Source of the DNA: Streptomyces sp. cg36
GTDB taxonomy: Bacteria > Actinomycetota > Actinomycetes > Streptomycetales > Streptomycetaceae
Direction: 5' to 3'
DNA length: 64,000 bases
Assembly (NCBI RefSeq): GCF_041080675.1
Contig: NZ_CP163520.1
Coordinates: forward strand, 7,903,501 to 7,967,500
Shown here: positions 1 to 9,502 of the stretch, piece after piece
Layout: every line of letters begins with the position of its first letter
How positions within the stretch are numbered: the stretch's first letter is position 1
Position numbers and translations under genes: made by a program
The notes under the pieces: generated by a model
Database searches by the model: none
What the model was told of the DNA's origin: nothing
What the model saw: only the letters and a program-made list of their open reading frames with translations

Positions 1-217
1 GATCTCTCGTAGGGCCTTCAAGGTGGTTCGTCGCGAGGATACCCTCCGAGAGGCTTGACCTGGTGATGCGGCTGCGGCGGCGTGAGGGAACGCGTGTAGC
101 GGACGTAAGCAAGTCGACGTACCCACTGGTGAGTTGAACTGAGGGGACCGCCTCCCATCGATTCGCATGCATGTAGGGGCGGTGTGAGGGCACCCGGTTG
201 GCAGGAGGTTGATATCG

Positions 218-388
218 ATGGTTCCCCTGCTTCTGGTTCTTCTGCTGGCTCTGCTTCTCTTCGGTGCGGGTTTTGCGCTGCAGGCGCTGTGGTGGGTCGC
301 GGTGATCGTGCTGGCGGTGTGGGTGCTCGGCTTCGTTGCCCGGGCGGCTGACAGTGGTGGCCGACGGGGTCGCTGGTACCGCTGGTAG
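218..388 (+). CDS. small hydrophobic membrane protein
   Basis: A 56-residue protein beginning MVPLLLVLLLALLLFGAG and ending in an Arg/Trp/Tyr-rich tail (GRRGRWYRW). Two hydrophobic stretches, roughly residues 3-20 and 24-42, should form one or two membrane helices with the basic tail on the cytoplasmic side. The ATG is preceded by GCAGGAGG about 9 bases upstream, which fixes the start. I recognise the sequence type as the short 'hydrophobic protein' found widely in Streptomyces; its function is unknown. It stands alone and is followed by a strong hairpin. Confidence 0.8.
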   Translation: MVPLLLVLLLALLLFGAGFALQALWWVAVIVLAVWVLGFVARAADSGGRRGRWYRW

Positions 389-452
389 ACGGGTGGCAGT
401 CGACGGGTGCCCCTTGGGTGTGTGGCCCCTGTCGGTGACACAGGTGGGCGTG

Positions 453-478
453 GGGCCCGGCCGGGGACGGCCGGGCCC
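453..478 (+). terminator. hairpin terminator after small hydrophobic protein gene
   Basis: A perfect 10-bp stem (GGGCCCGGCC paired with GGCCGGGCCC) around a 6-nt loop, 65 bases past the stop codon. There is no T-run, as is usual for Streptomyces terminators. Confidence 0.6.
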
Positions 479-595
479 TCGCCGTGCGTGCGGACACCTG
501 CGCCCGCACGGCCAGGAAGAGGGAGGGGCGGATGGGTGTCCGTCCCAGGGAGTTGATGGAGCGGCCGAAACCCCGGTAGCGGTGTGGGGCAGGGA

Positions 596-2764
596 TCAGA
601 AGAAGGTCTGGAAGCGGGTGGAGTCGCCTCGCAGGGGCAGGGCGTAGGCAGGTTCGAAGGGGCGGGTGGTGTCGTCGCGGCCGGTGTAGAGCGCGGAGCC
701 GGAGGTGCCGATGGCGTAGAGGTCGGCGATGCCCCTGCCGTTTCTGCCCGCCGGGATGATGTGGGTGTACTTCTGCCAGCCGCCGCCGACCTCGCGGCGG
801 GCGGTGAAGGTGCCGTCGCCCTTGCCCAGGTAGAGCCAGAGGACACCGTCCTTGTCGCGCGCGAGGAGGTCGCCGCCGGAGGCGCCCGCGATGTTGCCGG
901 GAGCGGTGAGGAGGTTGTAGCCGCCCCAGCCGCCGCCGACCTTCTGGCGGGGCTTGAAGGGGGCGGCGGCGTCGCCGGTGGACGCGTAGAACCACAGCAC
1001 GCCGTCCTTGTCGGTGGCGAGGAGGTCGCCCCGGCCGTCGCCGTTCAGGTCGGAGCCGCCGGTTATCTTGTCGTAGACGTTCCAGCCGCCGCCGACCTTC
1101 GTGCGCGGCAGGAGCTTCTGGTGGTCGCTCTGGTGGAGCCAGAGCACCCCGTCGCGGTCCCGGCCGACGACGTCGTCCGAGGCCGAACCCGCCAGGTTTC
1201 CGGGGGAGGCCATGAGGGTGTACGTGTTCCAGCCGGTGCCCAGCACGTCCGGCTTCGGGTCGCGGACGACCGGCGGGCAGCCCTCGTCACGGCAGTCGGG
1301 GCTGTTGCCCATGGCGCGCAGATGGCTGAGGTCGTAGGCCGACAGATTGCCCGAGCTGTCGCGGACGAGGGCGTCCGGACGCGCGTTGTCGTTGAAGTCG
1401 CGCGGGGCGGTGGCACGGTCCACCGTGGTGGTGCCGGTCTTCACGCCGACGGGTCCGACCCCGGAGCCGGGGTTGGCGGTCAGTTTCCAGGTGTACGCAC
1501 CGTTGTAGGCGCCGACCACCTCGTCGAAGTCGCCGTTCCACCTGATGAAGGTGTCGTAGTAGCTCCAGAGCCTCACCGTGCGGCCGGTGGCCACATGGGT
1601 CAGCTCCAGCGAAACGCCCAGGTCCGGCTGGCTGGTCTGCCACGTCACCGGCTTGTCGGTGCCGTCGAAGCGGAACACGCTGGGGATGTCGACGTGCTCG
1701 ACGGTCATCTCCAGGGGGCTCTGCCCGTCCCCGATCATGGTGGACGCCGGGGTGCCGCTCGCGTCGAGCGCGATGCGGAAGAGGCCCCGGCCCTGCGCGA
1801 AGGTGCCGCCGGACACCAGGAGGGTGCCGTCGTCGGGTGAGGCCACCTGGCTCGCGAGGTCGAGGAGGGGGACCTTCCGGCCGTCCTTGAGGGACTTCAG
1901 GACGACCGGCTTGTTCGGGTAGGCCACCCCGTCGACGACGACCTTGTCCTGGCCGGTGATCGCCAGCCAGTCGCCGCCCAGGGCGAACTGTGCCCGGTAG
2001 GGCAGGGTCTGGGCCTGCTTGGTCTTCCGGTCCACGACCTTGGTCTGGCCGTACGCGGGCTCCCAGAGCACGCGGTCCGGTGTGACCTGTGCGAACCCGG
2101 CGTGCCGGTCGAGGGCGTACGTCTCGACGGTGGTGGCCGTGGCCACGTCGACCAGGGCGAGCTGGAAGCGATCCGCCTGCGAGGTCTCCACGGCGACGGT
2201 ACCGGGTGTGGAACCGTAGAACTGCCAGGCCACTCCGGACGGCATCCCCGTCACCTTGCGGTCGACGACCTCGCCTCCGGGAACCCGGCTCACCAGGTGC
2301 AGCTCGCGGGTGGCCCGGTCGGTCATCACCAGGGTCGAGCCGTTGACCTCACGCAGTTCGTAGGGGCTGTCGATGACGACCGGGGCGCCGCCGACGGCCA
2401 TGTCGTGAAGGGTGTGGCGGGTCCCTTCGCTGGCCACGACGACGTCGGCTCCGGCGGCGCCGCGGTAGGTGACCGCGGGGCTCTTCGGGAACGTGGTGGT
2501 GGAACCGTCCGCGTACCGCGTCCAGGCGACGTCACCCGTCCGGACGGCGAGGAAACCGGTGGGTCCGGCGGTCGTGAGAACGCTGTCGCGGAACGGGAAC
2601 GCCCCCTCATGTGCGCCCTGTTGGGCGGTGCAGGCAGCCGGGGCGGGAGCTACCGGTGCGGCGGCGGCCGGACCGGCGAGCGTGGCGGCGGTGGTGGCCG
2701 CCAGCGCGACGGTGACGGCAGCGGTCAGCCGGAAGCGGGGGGTGTGAACCTGCGTGCGTGACAT
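596..2764 (-). CDS. secreted FG-GAP/VCBS repeat protein
   Basis: A 722-residue exported protein. The start is set at MSRTQVHTP because AGGAG lies just upstream and a classical signal peptide (hydrophobic core then AAAAPVAPAPA) follows. The middle is a beta-rich region of unknown fold. The last third carries at least four repeats of the FG-GAP/VCBS kind, each with a calcium-binding-like DxNxDGxxD or DxDGxLW segment (for example DLNGDGRGDLL and DKDGVLWLY), which would build a beta-propeller. It probably acts outside the cell as a binding module. No catalytic motif was seen. The gene is divergent from the secreted protease. Confidence 0.75.
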   Translation of the reverse strand: MSRTQVHTPRFRLTAAVTVALAATTAATLAGPAAAAPVAPAPAACTAQQGAHEGAFPFRDSVLTTAGPTGFLAVRTGDVAWTRYADGSTTTFPKSPAVTYRGAAGADVVVASEGTRHTLHDMAVGGAPVVIDSPYELREVNGSTLVMTDRATRELHLVSRVPGGEVVDRKVTGMPSGVAWQFYGSTPGTVAVETSQADRFQLALVDVATATTVETYALDRHAGFAQVTPDRVLWEPAYGQTKVVDRKTKQAQTLPYRAQFALGGDWLAITGQDKVVVDGVAYPNKPVVLKSLKDGRKVPLLDLASQVASPDDGTLLVSGGTFAQGRGLFRIALDASGTPASTMIGDGQSPLEMTVEHVDIPSVFRFDGTDKPVTWQTSQPDLGVSLELTHVATGRTVRLWSYYDTFIRWNGDFDEVVGAYNGAYTWKLTANPGSGVGPVGVKTGTTTVDRATAPRDFNDNARPDALVRDSSGNLSAYDLSHLRAMGNSPDCRDEGCPPVVRDPKPDVLGTGWNTYTLMASPGNLAGSASDDVVGRDRDGVLWLHQSDHQKLLPRTKVGGGWNVYDKITGGSDLNGDGRGDLLATDKDGVLWFYASTGDAAAPFKPRQKVGGGWGGYNLLTAPGNIAGASGGDLLARDKDGVLWLYLGKGDGTFTARREVGGGWQKYTHIIPAGRNGRGIADLYAIGTSGSALYTGRDDTTRPFEPAYALPLRGDSTRFQTFF

Positions 2765-3103
2765 GTGGTGTGGCTCCTGGGAGACGGGCCTGCGGGTGCC
2801 GTCGAAGAGAACGACATCCACCAAGACCTGCGAGAAGACATGACAGTTGTATGGCTATGCCATGAAATATTCTGGGATCGGCCCGTCATGAGGCAGCTGC
2901 CGACGGGGTTCGTGCCCGTGGGCCTTCCACCGCGACGCGGTTGCAAGATGGCCGGAAGCAGAGCCAAGCAACTCGCCACTCCCGTCACACTATTGATCAC
3001 CTTTCACATGCGTCACATACTGCGCTGACCGGCGGTGGGTGAGGTTCCGCTCGCGGTCGGGAGATGACCAGTCGACTTCATCCCGAAAGCTCCTGGGGGA
3101 GAT
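2765..3103. promoter_or_regulatory. divergent promoter region of two secreted proteins
   Basis: 339 bases without a gene. The region is clearly poorer in GC than its flanks. It contains the inverted repeat ATGGC-TAT-GCCAT at 2851-2863 and, between about 2984 and 3020, three related copies of the direct repeat (G/T)TCACA(C/T). Both are candidate regulator sites, but none was matched to a known regulator. Confidence 0.4.
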
Positions 3104-6100
3104 TTGCGCGGAAAAGTGAAGAGATCGAGTGTTGTCCTGACCGTCGCGGCGGCCACATCGGTGGCCCTCGTAGCAGGTATGACGGGCCCCGCCATGGCGA
3201 TCGGCACGGCCGCGACGGCCACCCCGCAGACGGCCCGCGTCGGCGGCGACCAGCGGATCCAGCTCATCACGGGCGACCGTGTGAGGGTCGGTGCCCAGGG
3301 CCAGGTGGTGGGCTTCGAGGCCGCCAAGGGCCGTGAGCGCATACCCGTACAAGTACAGCGCGCGGGCGGCCACACCCTCGTGCTGCCCAGCGACGCCCAG
3401 GCACTGATCGCCGCCGGCAGACTCGACCAGCGGCTCTTCGACATGAACGAGCTGACCGACCCGCTGCTGCGCAAGAGCCACGGCGACGGGCTCAAACTCA
3501 TCGTGCGGTACGAGGGCGACCCCGCCGGCGTCGGCGCGGCCCGGGCCGGGCTGCGCGCGGCCGGTGACACCCGGGTCCGGCGCACGTTCTCCACCATCAA
3601 CGCCGATGCCATCCGTACGTCACAGGACGACGTGGCCAGTGTGTGGGGCGCGTTGACCCGTCGTGGATCGAGCGGTGTGCGCGCGAGCGCCTCCGGCATC
3701 GGCAAGGTGTGGCTGGACGGCGTGCGCCGGGCCAGTCTGGATCGCAGCGTCCGGCAGATCGGTGCCGACAAGGCGTGGGAAGCCGGATACGACGGCAAGG
3801 GCGTCAAGATCGCCGTCCTCGACACCGGCGTGGACAAGACGCACGAGGATCTGAAGACCCAGGTCGTCGAGGAGAAGAACTTCTCCGCCTCCGCCGACGC
3901 CCAGGACCACTTCGGCCATGGCACGCATGTGGCCTCGATCGCCGCCGGGACCGGGGCCGCGTCGGGCGGCAAGTACAAGGGTGTCGCGCCCGGTGCCCGG
4001 ATCATCAGCGGCAAGGTGCTGGACGACGAGGGCAACGGCGACGACTCCGCCATCATCGCGGGCATGGAGTGGGCCGCCGCCGAGGGTGCGGACGTGATCA
4101 ACCTCAGCCTCGGCAAGCCGGATTCGCCCGGAGTGGACCCGATGGAGGAGACGGTCAACAAGCTCTCCGCCGACAAGGGCGTCCTCTTCGCGATCGCGGC
4201 GGGCAACGAGGGCGAGGCCGGCGGCTCGACGGTGGACTCCCCGGCCAGCGCGGACGCCGCGCTGAGCGTGGGCGCCGTCGACAAGGACGACGAACTCGCG
4301 GGATTCTCCAGCACCGGCCCGCGCGCGGGCGACGGCGCGATCAAGCCGGACGTGACCGCGCCCGGCGTCGCCATCACCGCGGCGGCGGCCTCGGGCAGCG
4401 AACTCGACACCCGCCCCGGTATGCCGCATCCGGCCCCCGGCTATCTGCGGCTCGACGGCACCTCGATGGCCACCCCGCACGTCGCGGGCGCGGCGGCGAT
4501 CCTGAAGCAGCGGCACCCGGACTGGAAGGCCGCCGAGCTCAAGGGCGCGCTGACCGCGTCCACCAAGGGCGGCCCGTACACCGCCTTCCAGCAGGGCTCG
4601 GGCCGTATCCAGGTCGACCGGGCGCTGGGCCAGAGCGTGATCGCCGATCCCGTCTCGCTGAACTTCGGCGTCGCCCAGTGGCCGCACACCGACGACCGGC
4701 CCGTGACCCGGAAGCTCGGCTACCGCAACCTCACGACCAGCGACGTCACCCTTGACCTGTCGGTGTCCGGCCTCGACCCGGCGGGCAAGCCGGTCCCCTC
4801 CGGATTCTTCGCGCTGGGCGCGACCAAGGTGACGGTGCCCGCGGGCGGCCGGGCCGAGGTCGACCTGACGGCCGACACCAAGATCGGTGACGCCGACGGC
4901 ACCTATTCCGGCTATGTGACCGCCACGGCGGCCGGCGCGGGCCAGTCCGTCCGTACCGCCGCGGTCGCCGTCCGCGAGGCGGAGTCCTACGACCTCACGG
5001 TCAGGACCCTCGACCGGGACGGCAGTGATGCCCGCAGCTTCTTCAACTCCCTCTTCGGGATCGCCGGGCCGGGCAAGGACTTCCAGGCCCGCATCGACAA
5101 CGAGCCGGGTACGCACAAGATCCGTGTGCCCAAGGGCTCGTACACCTTCAACGCGGGCGTCTACCAGGACCCGCAGGATCTCACCAAGGGCACCGACTGG
5201 ATCGTCCAGCCGAAGCTGGACATCACGGCCGACACCTCGGTCACGTTCGACGCGCGTACCGCCAAGCCGGTGGCGATGAGCGTGCCCGGCCTGGACAGGG
5301 CGGACTTCGGCGGGACGTACTACGAGCGCGCGAGTGACCTGGGCGGCGTGGGCAACGGCTGGGTGCTGCGTGGATTCACCGGATTCCGTACCGCCCACAT
5401 GGGGCCGGCCGTGACCGACGGCTCGCTCATGCAGACCTGGGACGCGCACTTCGTCAAGGACGCCACCACCCAGTACTCGGTGGCCTTCGGCGGCAAGGTG
5501 CGGCAGGTCGCGACCGGCTACAGCAGGCAGGTGAAGGCGAACGAACTCGCCACGCTGAAGGTCGGCCTGGGCGCGTCGGCTCCCGGCAAGACGACGCTGA
5601 CCTCGCCGTTCGCTCATCTGCCGGGCGCTCCGGAGGGCAACGGCTTCTCGGCGTACCAGGCGGCGCCGGGCACGCGCACCTTCTACGTCTCCACCGCCGA
5701 CGGCGTTCAGTGGGTGACCAAGTCCAGCCAGTACGGCACACCGGACGAGAGCGGCTACCCGCCCTTCGAGGGTGACTACGAGATGGTCGCCCCGAAGCGG
5801 TACGAGGCGGGGAAGACGTATCACGAGACGTTCTACACCGGCGTCTTCGGACCGCTGCTGGGCGACGGGATGGGGGTCTTCCGCACCGCGCCCGACGCGT
5901 CGACGGGCGAGCAGCTGATCATGGGCGCCCTGCCCATGTTCTCCGACGGCGAGGGACATCGGGGAGCCTCCGTCTACAGTGCGGCCACCTCGACCCTCTA
6001 CCGCAATGGAGTCAAGGTCGGCGAGAACGACGACCCGCTGGGAGGCAGGAAGCCCTTCAAGGTGGACGGCGCCGACGCCGAGTACCGGCTGACGACCTCG

Positions 6101-6493
6101 GTGGACCGCCCGGCAGCGGTCGCTTCGGTCGCCAGCCGCATCGAGACCAGCTTCACGTTCCGCTCCCAGCAGGTCGCGGTGACCACCGCGCTGCCGGTGT
6201 CCACGGCGCGCTTCGACGCCCCCGTCGACCTGGCGTCACGCGCGCCGGCGGGCGCCTGGGCGCGCATCCCGGTGACCGTGCAGGGTGCGGCGAGCGGCTC
6301 GAACCTCAAGTCGCTGAGCGTATACGCGAGTTACGACGACGGCAAGACCTGGCAGGTGGTGAAGGTCGACAAGGGTGCGGCGTCGGTGAAGAACCCGGCG
6401 AAGGACAAGGCCGTCGCACTCCGCGCCGAGATCGCGGACAAGCAGGGCAACACCTCGATGGTGACGATCCACCAGGCGTACTTCGGGAAGTGA
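3104..6493 (+). CDS. secreted subtilisin-family (S8) serine protease
   Basis: An 1129-residue exported protease. TTG is chosen as start because a GGGGGAG ribosome binding site lies directly before it and a signal peptide follows (KRSSVVLTVAAATSVALVAG). The S8 triad is visible: Asp240 in LDTGVD, His272 in HGTH and Ser454 in DGTSMATPH, with the oxyanion Asn368 in AAGNEG. A pro-region of about 200 residues precedes the catalytic domain. The roughly 600 residues after it are beta-rich repeats of unknown role. It is likely a nutrient-scavenging or development-linked extracellular protease. A terminator-like hairpin follows. Confidence 0.9.
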   Translation: MRGKVKRSSVVLTVAAATSVALVAGMTGPAMAIGTAATATPQTARVGGDQRIQLITGDRVRVGAQGQVVGFEAAKGRERIPVQVQRAGGHTLVLPSDAQALIAAGRLDQRLFDMNELTDPLLRKSHGDGLKLIVRYEGDPAGVGAARAGLRAAGDTRVRRTFSTINADAIRTSQDDVASVWGALTRRGSSGVRASASGIGKVWLDGVRRASLDRSVRQIGADKAWEAGYDGKGVKIAVLDTGVDKTHEDLKTQVVEEKNFSASADAQDHFGHGTHVASIAAGTGAASGGKYKGVAPGARIISGKVLDDEGNGDDSAIIAGMEWAAAEGADVINLSLGKPDSPGVDPMEETVNKLSADKGVLFAIAAGNEGEAGGSTVDSPASADAALSVGAVDKDDELAGFSSTGPRAGDGAIKPDVTAPGVAITAAAASGSELDTRPGMPHPAPGYLRLDGTSMATPHVAGAAAILKQRHPDWKAAELKGALTASTKGGPYTAFQQGSGRIQVDRALGQSVIADPVSLNFGVAQWPHTDDRPVTRKLGYRNLTTSDVTLDLSVSGLDPAGKPVPSGFFALGATKVTVPAGGRAEVDLTADTKIGDADGTYSGYVTATAAGAGQSVRTAAVAVREAESYDLTVRTLDRDGSDARSFFNSLFGIAGPGKDFQARIDNEPGTHKIRVPKGSYTFNAGVYQDPQDLTKGTDWIVQPKLDITADTSVTFDARTAKPVAMSVPGLDRADFGGTYYERASDLGGVGNGWVLRGFTGFRTAHMGPAVTDGSLMQTWDAHFVKDATTQYSVAFGGKVRQVATGYSRQVKANELATLKVGLGASAPGKTTLTSPFAHLPGAPEGNGFSAYQAAPGTRTFYVSTADGVQWVTKSSQYGTPDESGYPPFEGDYEMVAPKRYEAGKTYHETFYTGVFGPLLGDGMGVFRTAPDASTGEQLIMGALPMFSDGEGHRGASVYSAATSTLYRNGVKVGENDDPLGGRKPFKVDGADAEYRLTTSVDRPAAVASVASRIETSFTFRSQQVAVTTALPVSTARFDAPVDLASRAPAGAWARIPVTVQGAASGSNLKSLSVYASYDDGKTWQVVKVDKGAASVKNPAKDKAVALRAEIADKQGNTSMVTIHQAYFGK

Positions 6494-6525
6494 CGCCGTT
6501 CCGGTAACGGTGACGCACCGGGCGT

Positions 6526-6556
6526 GGGCCCGCACGGCCAAGGCGTGTGCGGGCCC
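6526..6556 (+). terminator. hairpin terminator after S8 protease gene
   Basis: A 10-bp perfect stem (GGGCCCGCAC with GTGCGGGCCC) and an 11-nt loop, 33 bases past the protease stop codon. Confidence 0.6.
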
Positions 6557-6753
6557 CTCGCGGTGGTCGCGCGGCGGGCGATACGGCTCACCGGGAGGGC
6601 GGAGCCGGGACGTGGGCGGGGCATTCGCCGGCCGCGAGGGCGCGCCTCATCGCGCGGGCGTGCGCGGGGCCCGTAACGTGGTGCGGGCGTCACTCCCATT
6701 GCGTACGCCGTGATCAGCTGACTCAGGTCCCCCCTGCGCCGGAGAACACCCCC

Positions 6754-7140
6754 ATGAAGATTCACCTCACCAGCGTCTTCGTCGACGACCAGGAGCACGC
6801 GCTCGGCTTCTACACCGAGAAGCTGGGCTTCGTGAAGAAGCACGACATCCCCCTGGGACAGGCCCGGTGGCTGACCGTGGTCTCGCCGGAGGAGCCGGAG
6901 GGTACGGAACTCCTGCTGGAGCCGTCCGGCCATCCCGCGGTCCAGCCGTACAAAACGGCGCTGGTCCGGGACGGCATCCCGGTCGCCTCCTTCGCCGTGG
7001 ACGACGTTCGAGCGGAGTTCGACCGGCTGCGTGGACTCGGGGTGCGCTTCACCCAGGAGCCGCAGGACATGGGCACGGTCACCACCGCGGTCCTCGACGA
7101 CACCTGCGGCAACCTCATCCAGATCGCGCACGGCGGGTAG
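6754..7140 (+). CDS. VOC (glyoxalase/dioxygenase fold) family protein
   Basis: A 128-residue single-module VOC protein. The start is placed at MKIHLTSVFVDD because the beta-strand that opens the fold begins here; longer in-frame extensions upstream look non-coding. It has the two beta-alpha-beta-beta-beta halves: HALGFYTEKLGF near residue 15 and the second half from about residue 76 (ASFAVDDVRAEF), ending with the typical D-xx-GN-x-IQI segment (DDTCGNLIQIAH). Members include glyoxalases, antibiotic-binding proteins and dioxygenases. Substrate cannot be told from sequence. Confidence 0.8.
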   Translation: MKIHLTSVFVDDQEHALGFYTEKLGFVKKHDIPLGQARWLTVVSPEEPEGTELLLEPSGHPAVQPYKTALVRDGIPVASFAVDDVRAEFDRLRGLGVRFTQEPQDMGTVTTAVLDDTCGNLIQIAHGG

Positions 7141-7330
7141 GGCCTCGGGGCCTCGGCGGAGGCCAGGGACAAGGCGGAGGGTGCGCCCGCTCGGCTCGCG
7201 GTTCGGGGCTCTCGGGTACGGCGCCCGGTGCCCCGGCCGCCTTCGCACACCTGCGCCAAGTGGCCGCAATCCCACCCAAACGCTACCGAGCGCCTGCTTC
7301 AACTGACCAATGGCGGGTACACATAACCGC

Positions 7331-7450
7331 ATGACGTTTCTGCTGCTCACCCTGTTGCCCCTGGGCCTCGCCCTGGTGCTTCTTGGCACCAGCACCCCAC
7401 GCCACCGTGGCCGCCACCGTCACATCGGTACCGGTAATCCATACGAGTAA
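7331..7450 (+). CDS. possible small membrane protein
   Basis: A 39-codon ORF with a hydrophobic start (MTFLLLTLLPLGLALVLLG) and a short Arg/His-rich tail. The hydrophobic-then-basic layout suggests a single-span membrane microprotein. No good ribosome binding site precedes the ATG, so this is a candidate only. Confidence 0.35.
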   Translation: MTFLLLTLLPLGLALVLLGTSTPRHRGRHRHIGTGNPYE

Positions 7451-7575
7451 TCCCCACGGGGAGAACAAGCATCCGCAGCGGTGGCGCGGGCTGAGGCGGC
7501 GGCTCGGTCCTCGAACGCGGGGCTCCGACCTGCCTCCCGTGCCGCCGTACTGGGGGCTCCCGGGTTCCCTGTCTC

Positions 7576-8235
7576 CTACTCCGAGCCCTCAAGGTCCACT
7601 GCCTGGCCCGCTGGGGCGTAGCGCCGGGCGGCCTCGTGCTCCTGGGCGAGGCGGCGCAGGGTGGCGAGTATCGGCTCCAGGAGCACCGTTTGGACGATGG
7701 CCCGCTCGGCCATGTCGATGCGGTTCTCGATCCCGGCGGTTTGGTCCAGATCCAGCCGTGCCGCCGCGTGCGCGAGCTTCGCGTACGGGAGCAGGTCCTT
7801 CGCGGTCCATTTGATGCCGAGCCGGGACAGCGCTTTCTGTCCGGCGGCCAGGGACGCGATGCCGGGGGTGTTGCCGACGATCGTCCAGCCTGCGGCTTCG
7901 ACGAGGGCGTGGGCTTCGGCGTTGAACTCCTCCTCCACGTCCTCGTGGGCCTCGGTGGGGAAGGGGGGCGGCAGGGCGCAGTGCGCCATGCCCAGGCTCT
8001 TGAAGAGGGTGACCGGTTCGTCAATGGCCCGCAGGACATTGCCGGTTGCGGCGATGGACAGCCCTCCGACGGCGATGAGCGCGCGGGTCAGGCGGAGCCG
8101 GTGCAGGGTGCTCTCGGGGTATTCGGCCTGGTTGCGTGCCGTGTGTGTGCCGGGCGGCAGCAGTCCTTCCCGTAAGTAGTACTTGATCGTTCCGATGGGT
8201 ACGCCGCTGCGGCGACTCAGTTCGGAGATCTTCAT
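7576..8235 (-). CDS. MerR-family transcriptional regulator
   Basis: A 219-residue regulator with an N-terminal MerR winged helix: MKISELSRRSGVPIGTIKYY and then the wing REGLLPPG. The start is fixed by AAAGGAG just upstream. The C-terminal 140 residues are helical with no recognised ligand domain; no conserved Cys cluster is seen, so metal sensing is unlikely. A perfect inverted repeat in its upstream region (8317-8339) is a likely autoregulatory site. It is divergent from the ECF sigma factor gene. Confidence 0.85.
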   Translation of the reverse strand: MKISELSRRSGVPIGTIKYYLREGLLPPGTHTARNQAEYPESTLHRLRLTRALIAVGGLSIAATGNVLRAIDEPVTLFKSLGMAHCALPPPFPTEAHEDVEEEFNAEAHALVEAAGWTIVGNTPGIASLAAGQKALSRLGIKWTAKDLLPYAKLAHAAARLDLDQTAGIENRIDMAERAIVQTVLLEPILATLRRLAQEHEAARRYAPAGQAVDLEGSE

Positions 8236-8316
8236 GCAGCTCCTTTGCCTCCGCGTGCGCGTTCCCGGTGCCCCTGGCCGGATTCCCCCTGTGGACGCTC
8301 GGGACCCCTCGGTTAA

Positions 8317-8339
8317 AGTGGAAAGTCGCAGTTTCCACT
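8317..8339. promoter_or_regulatory. inverted repeat, candidate MerR operator
   Basis: Perfect 8-bp arms AGTGGAAA and TTTCCACT with a 7-nt spacer, about 80 bases upstream of the MerR start. Size and symmetry fit a MerR dimer site. The 340 bases between this site and the sigma factor gene hold no convincing gene. Confidence 0.5.
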
Positions 8340-8676
8340 ATTGGGTAGGCACTATATCCGTTCCGGTGACTCTGAGGAGAGTAAATGTTTACGCTTCCTT
8401 GAATCACTTCGAGCCGGAAGTGAAGTCCTGCGCCGCGTTCCGATCTTCCGCGAGGCTCCCAGTCGCCTGATCAGGCCACTTACCCAGAGTCCGGGGTGCG
8501 TTGAGCGCTCTTGATCGCCGAGGGCTTCGCGAGCTCGTTCGAACGCCTGCCGCCTGGTAACGAATTCAAAGAGCCGAGCCATCGCCGTTCGGGAACCGGA
8601 GACCCCGGATCTCCTTGGCGGCTGAATTTGGCAGTATCTGGCATATGGACATGCGGGGGGCTACGGAGAGGAATTC

Positions 8677-9309
8677 ATGGGGGACTCCGATATAGGGAAC
8701 GGTGGAGGGAAACTCGGGATGCGAACGGCCCAGGCCGACGCCCCGGAGGAGGAGTCGGCCGATCCGGGTCGGCTGATCGACCGCTGTCGAGCGGGAGACG
8801 GCGGAGCGTGGGAGCAGTTGATCCATGTGTACAGCCCGGTCGTGTGGACAGTTGCCCGCTCACACGGTCTCAAACAGGCTGACTGCGAGGACGTGTACCA
8901 GCTCACCTGGCAGAGGCTGGTCGAGCACATAGACACGCTGAAGCAGCCCGGCAGGGTGGCGGCCTGGCTCGTCACCGTCGCCAAGCGCGAGTCCATCGGC
9001 CGGGCCAGGCAGAGCAGATGGACCATCAGCGTCGCCGAGCCGACGGACCTCCTCCGTCCGGCGGACCTGACCGCTCCCGCGCCGGAGGAGTGGGCCATCG
9101 CCCGCTCCGACAGCGAGCGGTTGCACGCCGCCATCAGAAGCCTGCCCGCCGAGCACCAGGCCCTCCTGGGCCTGCTCTTCGCCGAGCCACCCCTCAGCTA
9201 CGACTGCATCGCCGACGCGGTAGGTATGGCCCGGGGGTCGATCGGCCCCACGCGCCGTCGCATCCTGGCCAGGATGAGGGGCGAACTGGCAGGTGAGGGC
9301 CGGGACTGA
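8677..9309 (+). CDS. ECF-type RNA polymerase sigma factor
   Basis: A 210-residue sigma-70 family protein. After a short acidic N-terminus, region 2 spans about residues 33-105 (LIDRCRAGDGGAWEQLIHVYSP; DCEDVYQLTWQRLVEHID; AAWLVTVAKRESI) and region 4 about residues 150-205 (LPAEHQALLGLLF then the helix-turn-helix IADAVGMARGSIGPTRRRIL). There is no region 1 or 3, as expected for ECF factors. GGAGAGG precedes the ATG. No anti-sigma gene of standard form is adjacent; only a 58-residue convergent ORF follows. Confidence 0.9.
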   Translation: MGDSDIGNGGGKLGMRTAQADAPEEESADPGRLIDRCRAGDGGAWEQLIHVYSPVVWTVARSHGLKQADCEDVYQLTWQRLVEHIDTLKQPGRVAAWLVTVAKRESIGRARQSRWTISVAEPTDLLRPADLTAPAPEEWAIARSDSERLHAAIRSLPAEHQALLGLLFAEPPLSYDCIADAVGMARGSIGPTRRRILARMRGELAGEGRD

Positions 9310-9325
9310 GGTAGGGGACCGACGG

Positions 9326-9502
9326 TCACTCAAGGAGTTCGGCGCACTGCTCTCCGGACTCCCGCAAACGCTGCTGCACCGCCGCCACGGTCCGGTCCAC
9401 CGCCGTGGCCGGCGGGTGGCCGATGTCCGCGCGGAGCAGTTCGAGCAGGGCGTCCTCGTCCGACGCCTCCGAACCCTCACCCACCCAGCTTGTGTCACCC
9501 AT
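9326..9502 (-). CDS. short acidic hypothetical protein
   Basis: A 58-residue protein (starts MGDTSWVGEGSEASDEDAL) that converges on the ECF sigma factor gene with 16 bases between the stop codons. It is acidic and predicted helical, with a DALLELLRADIGHPPATAV segment. An AGAGGCGG stretch lies about 8 bases before the ATG. I do not recognise it. The position next to a sigma factor makes a partner role thinkable, but nothing in the sequence shows it. Confidence 0.45.
   Translation of the reverse strand: MGDTSWVGEGSEASDEDALLELLRADIGHPPATAVDRTVAAVQQRLRESGEQCAELLE

Noticed and set aside
18..995. Long open frame on the minus strand at the left edge
   Set aside because: Rich in Arg, Pro and His with no domain; typical of an antisense frame in GC-rich DNA and it overlaps both the hydrophobic protein gene and the end of the FG-GAP gene.
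3620..5959. 779-residue open frame antisense to the protease
   Set aside because: It is the complement of a protein with clear S8 motifs and has no recognisable domain of its own.
8352..8582. 76-residue minus-strand ORF between MerR and sigma factor
   Set aside because: No ribosome binding site, poor codon use and no recognisable motif.
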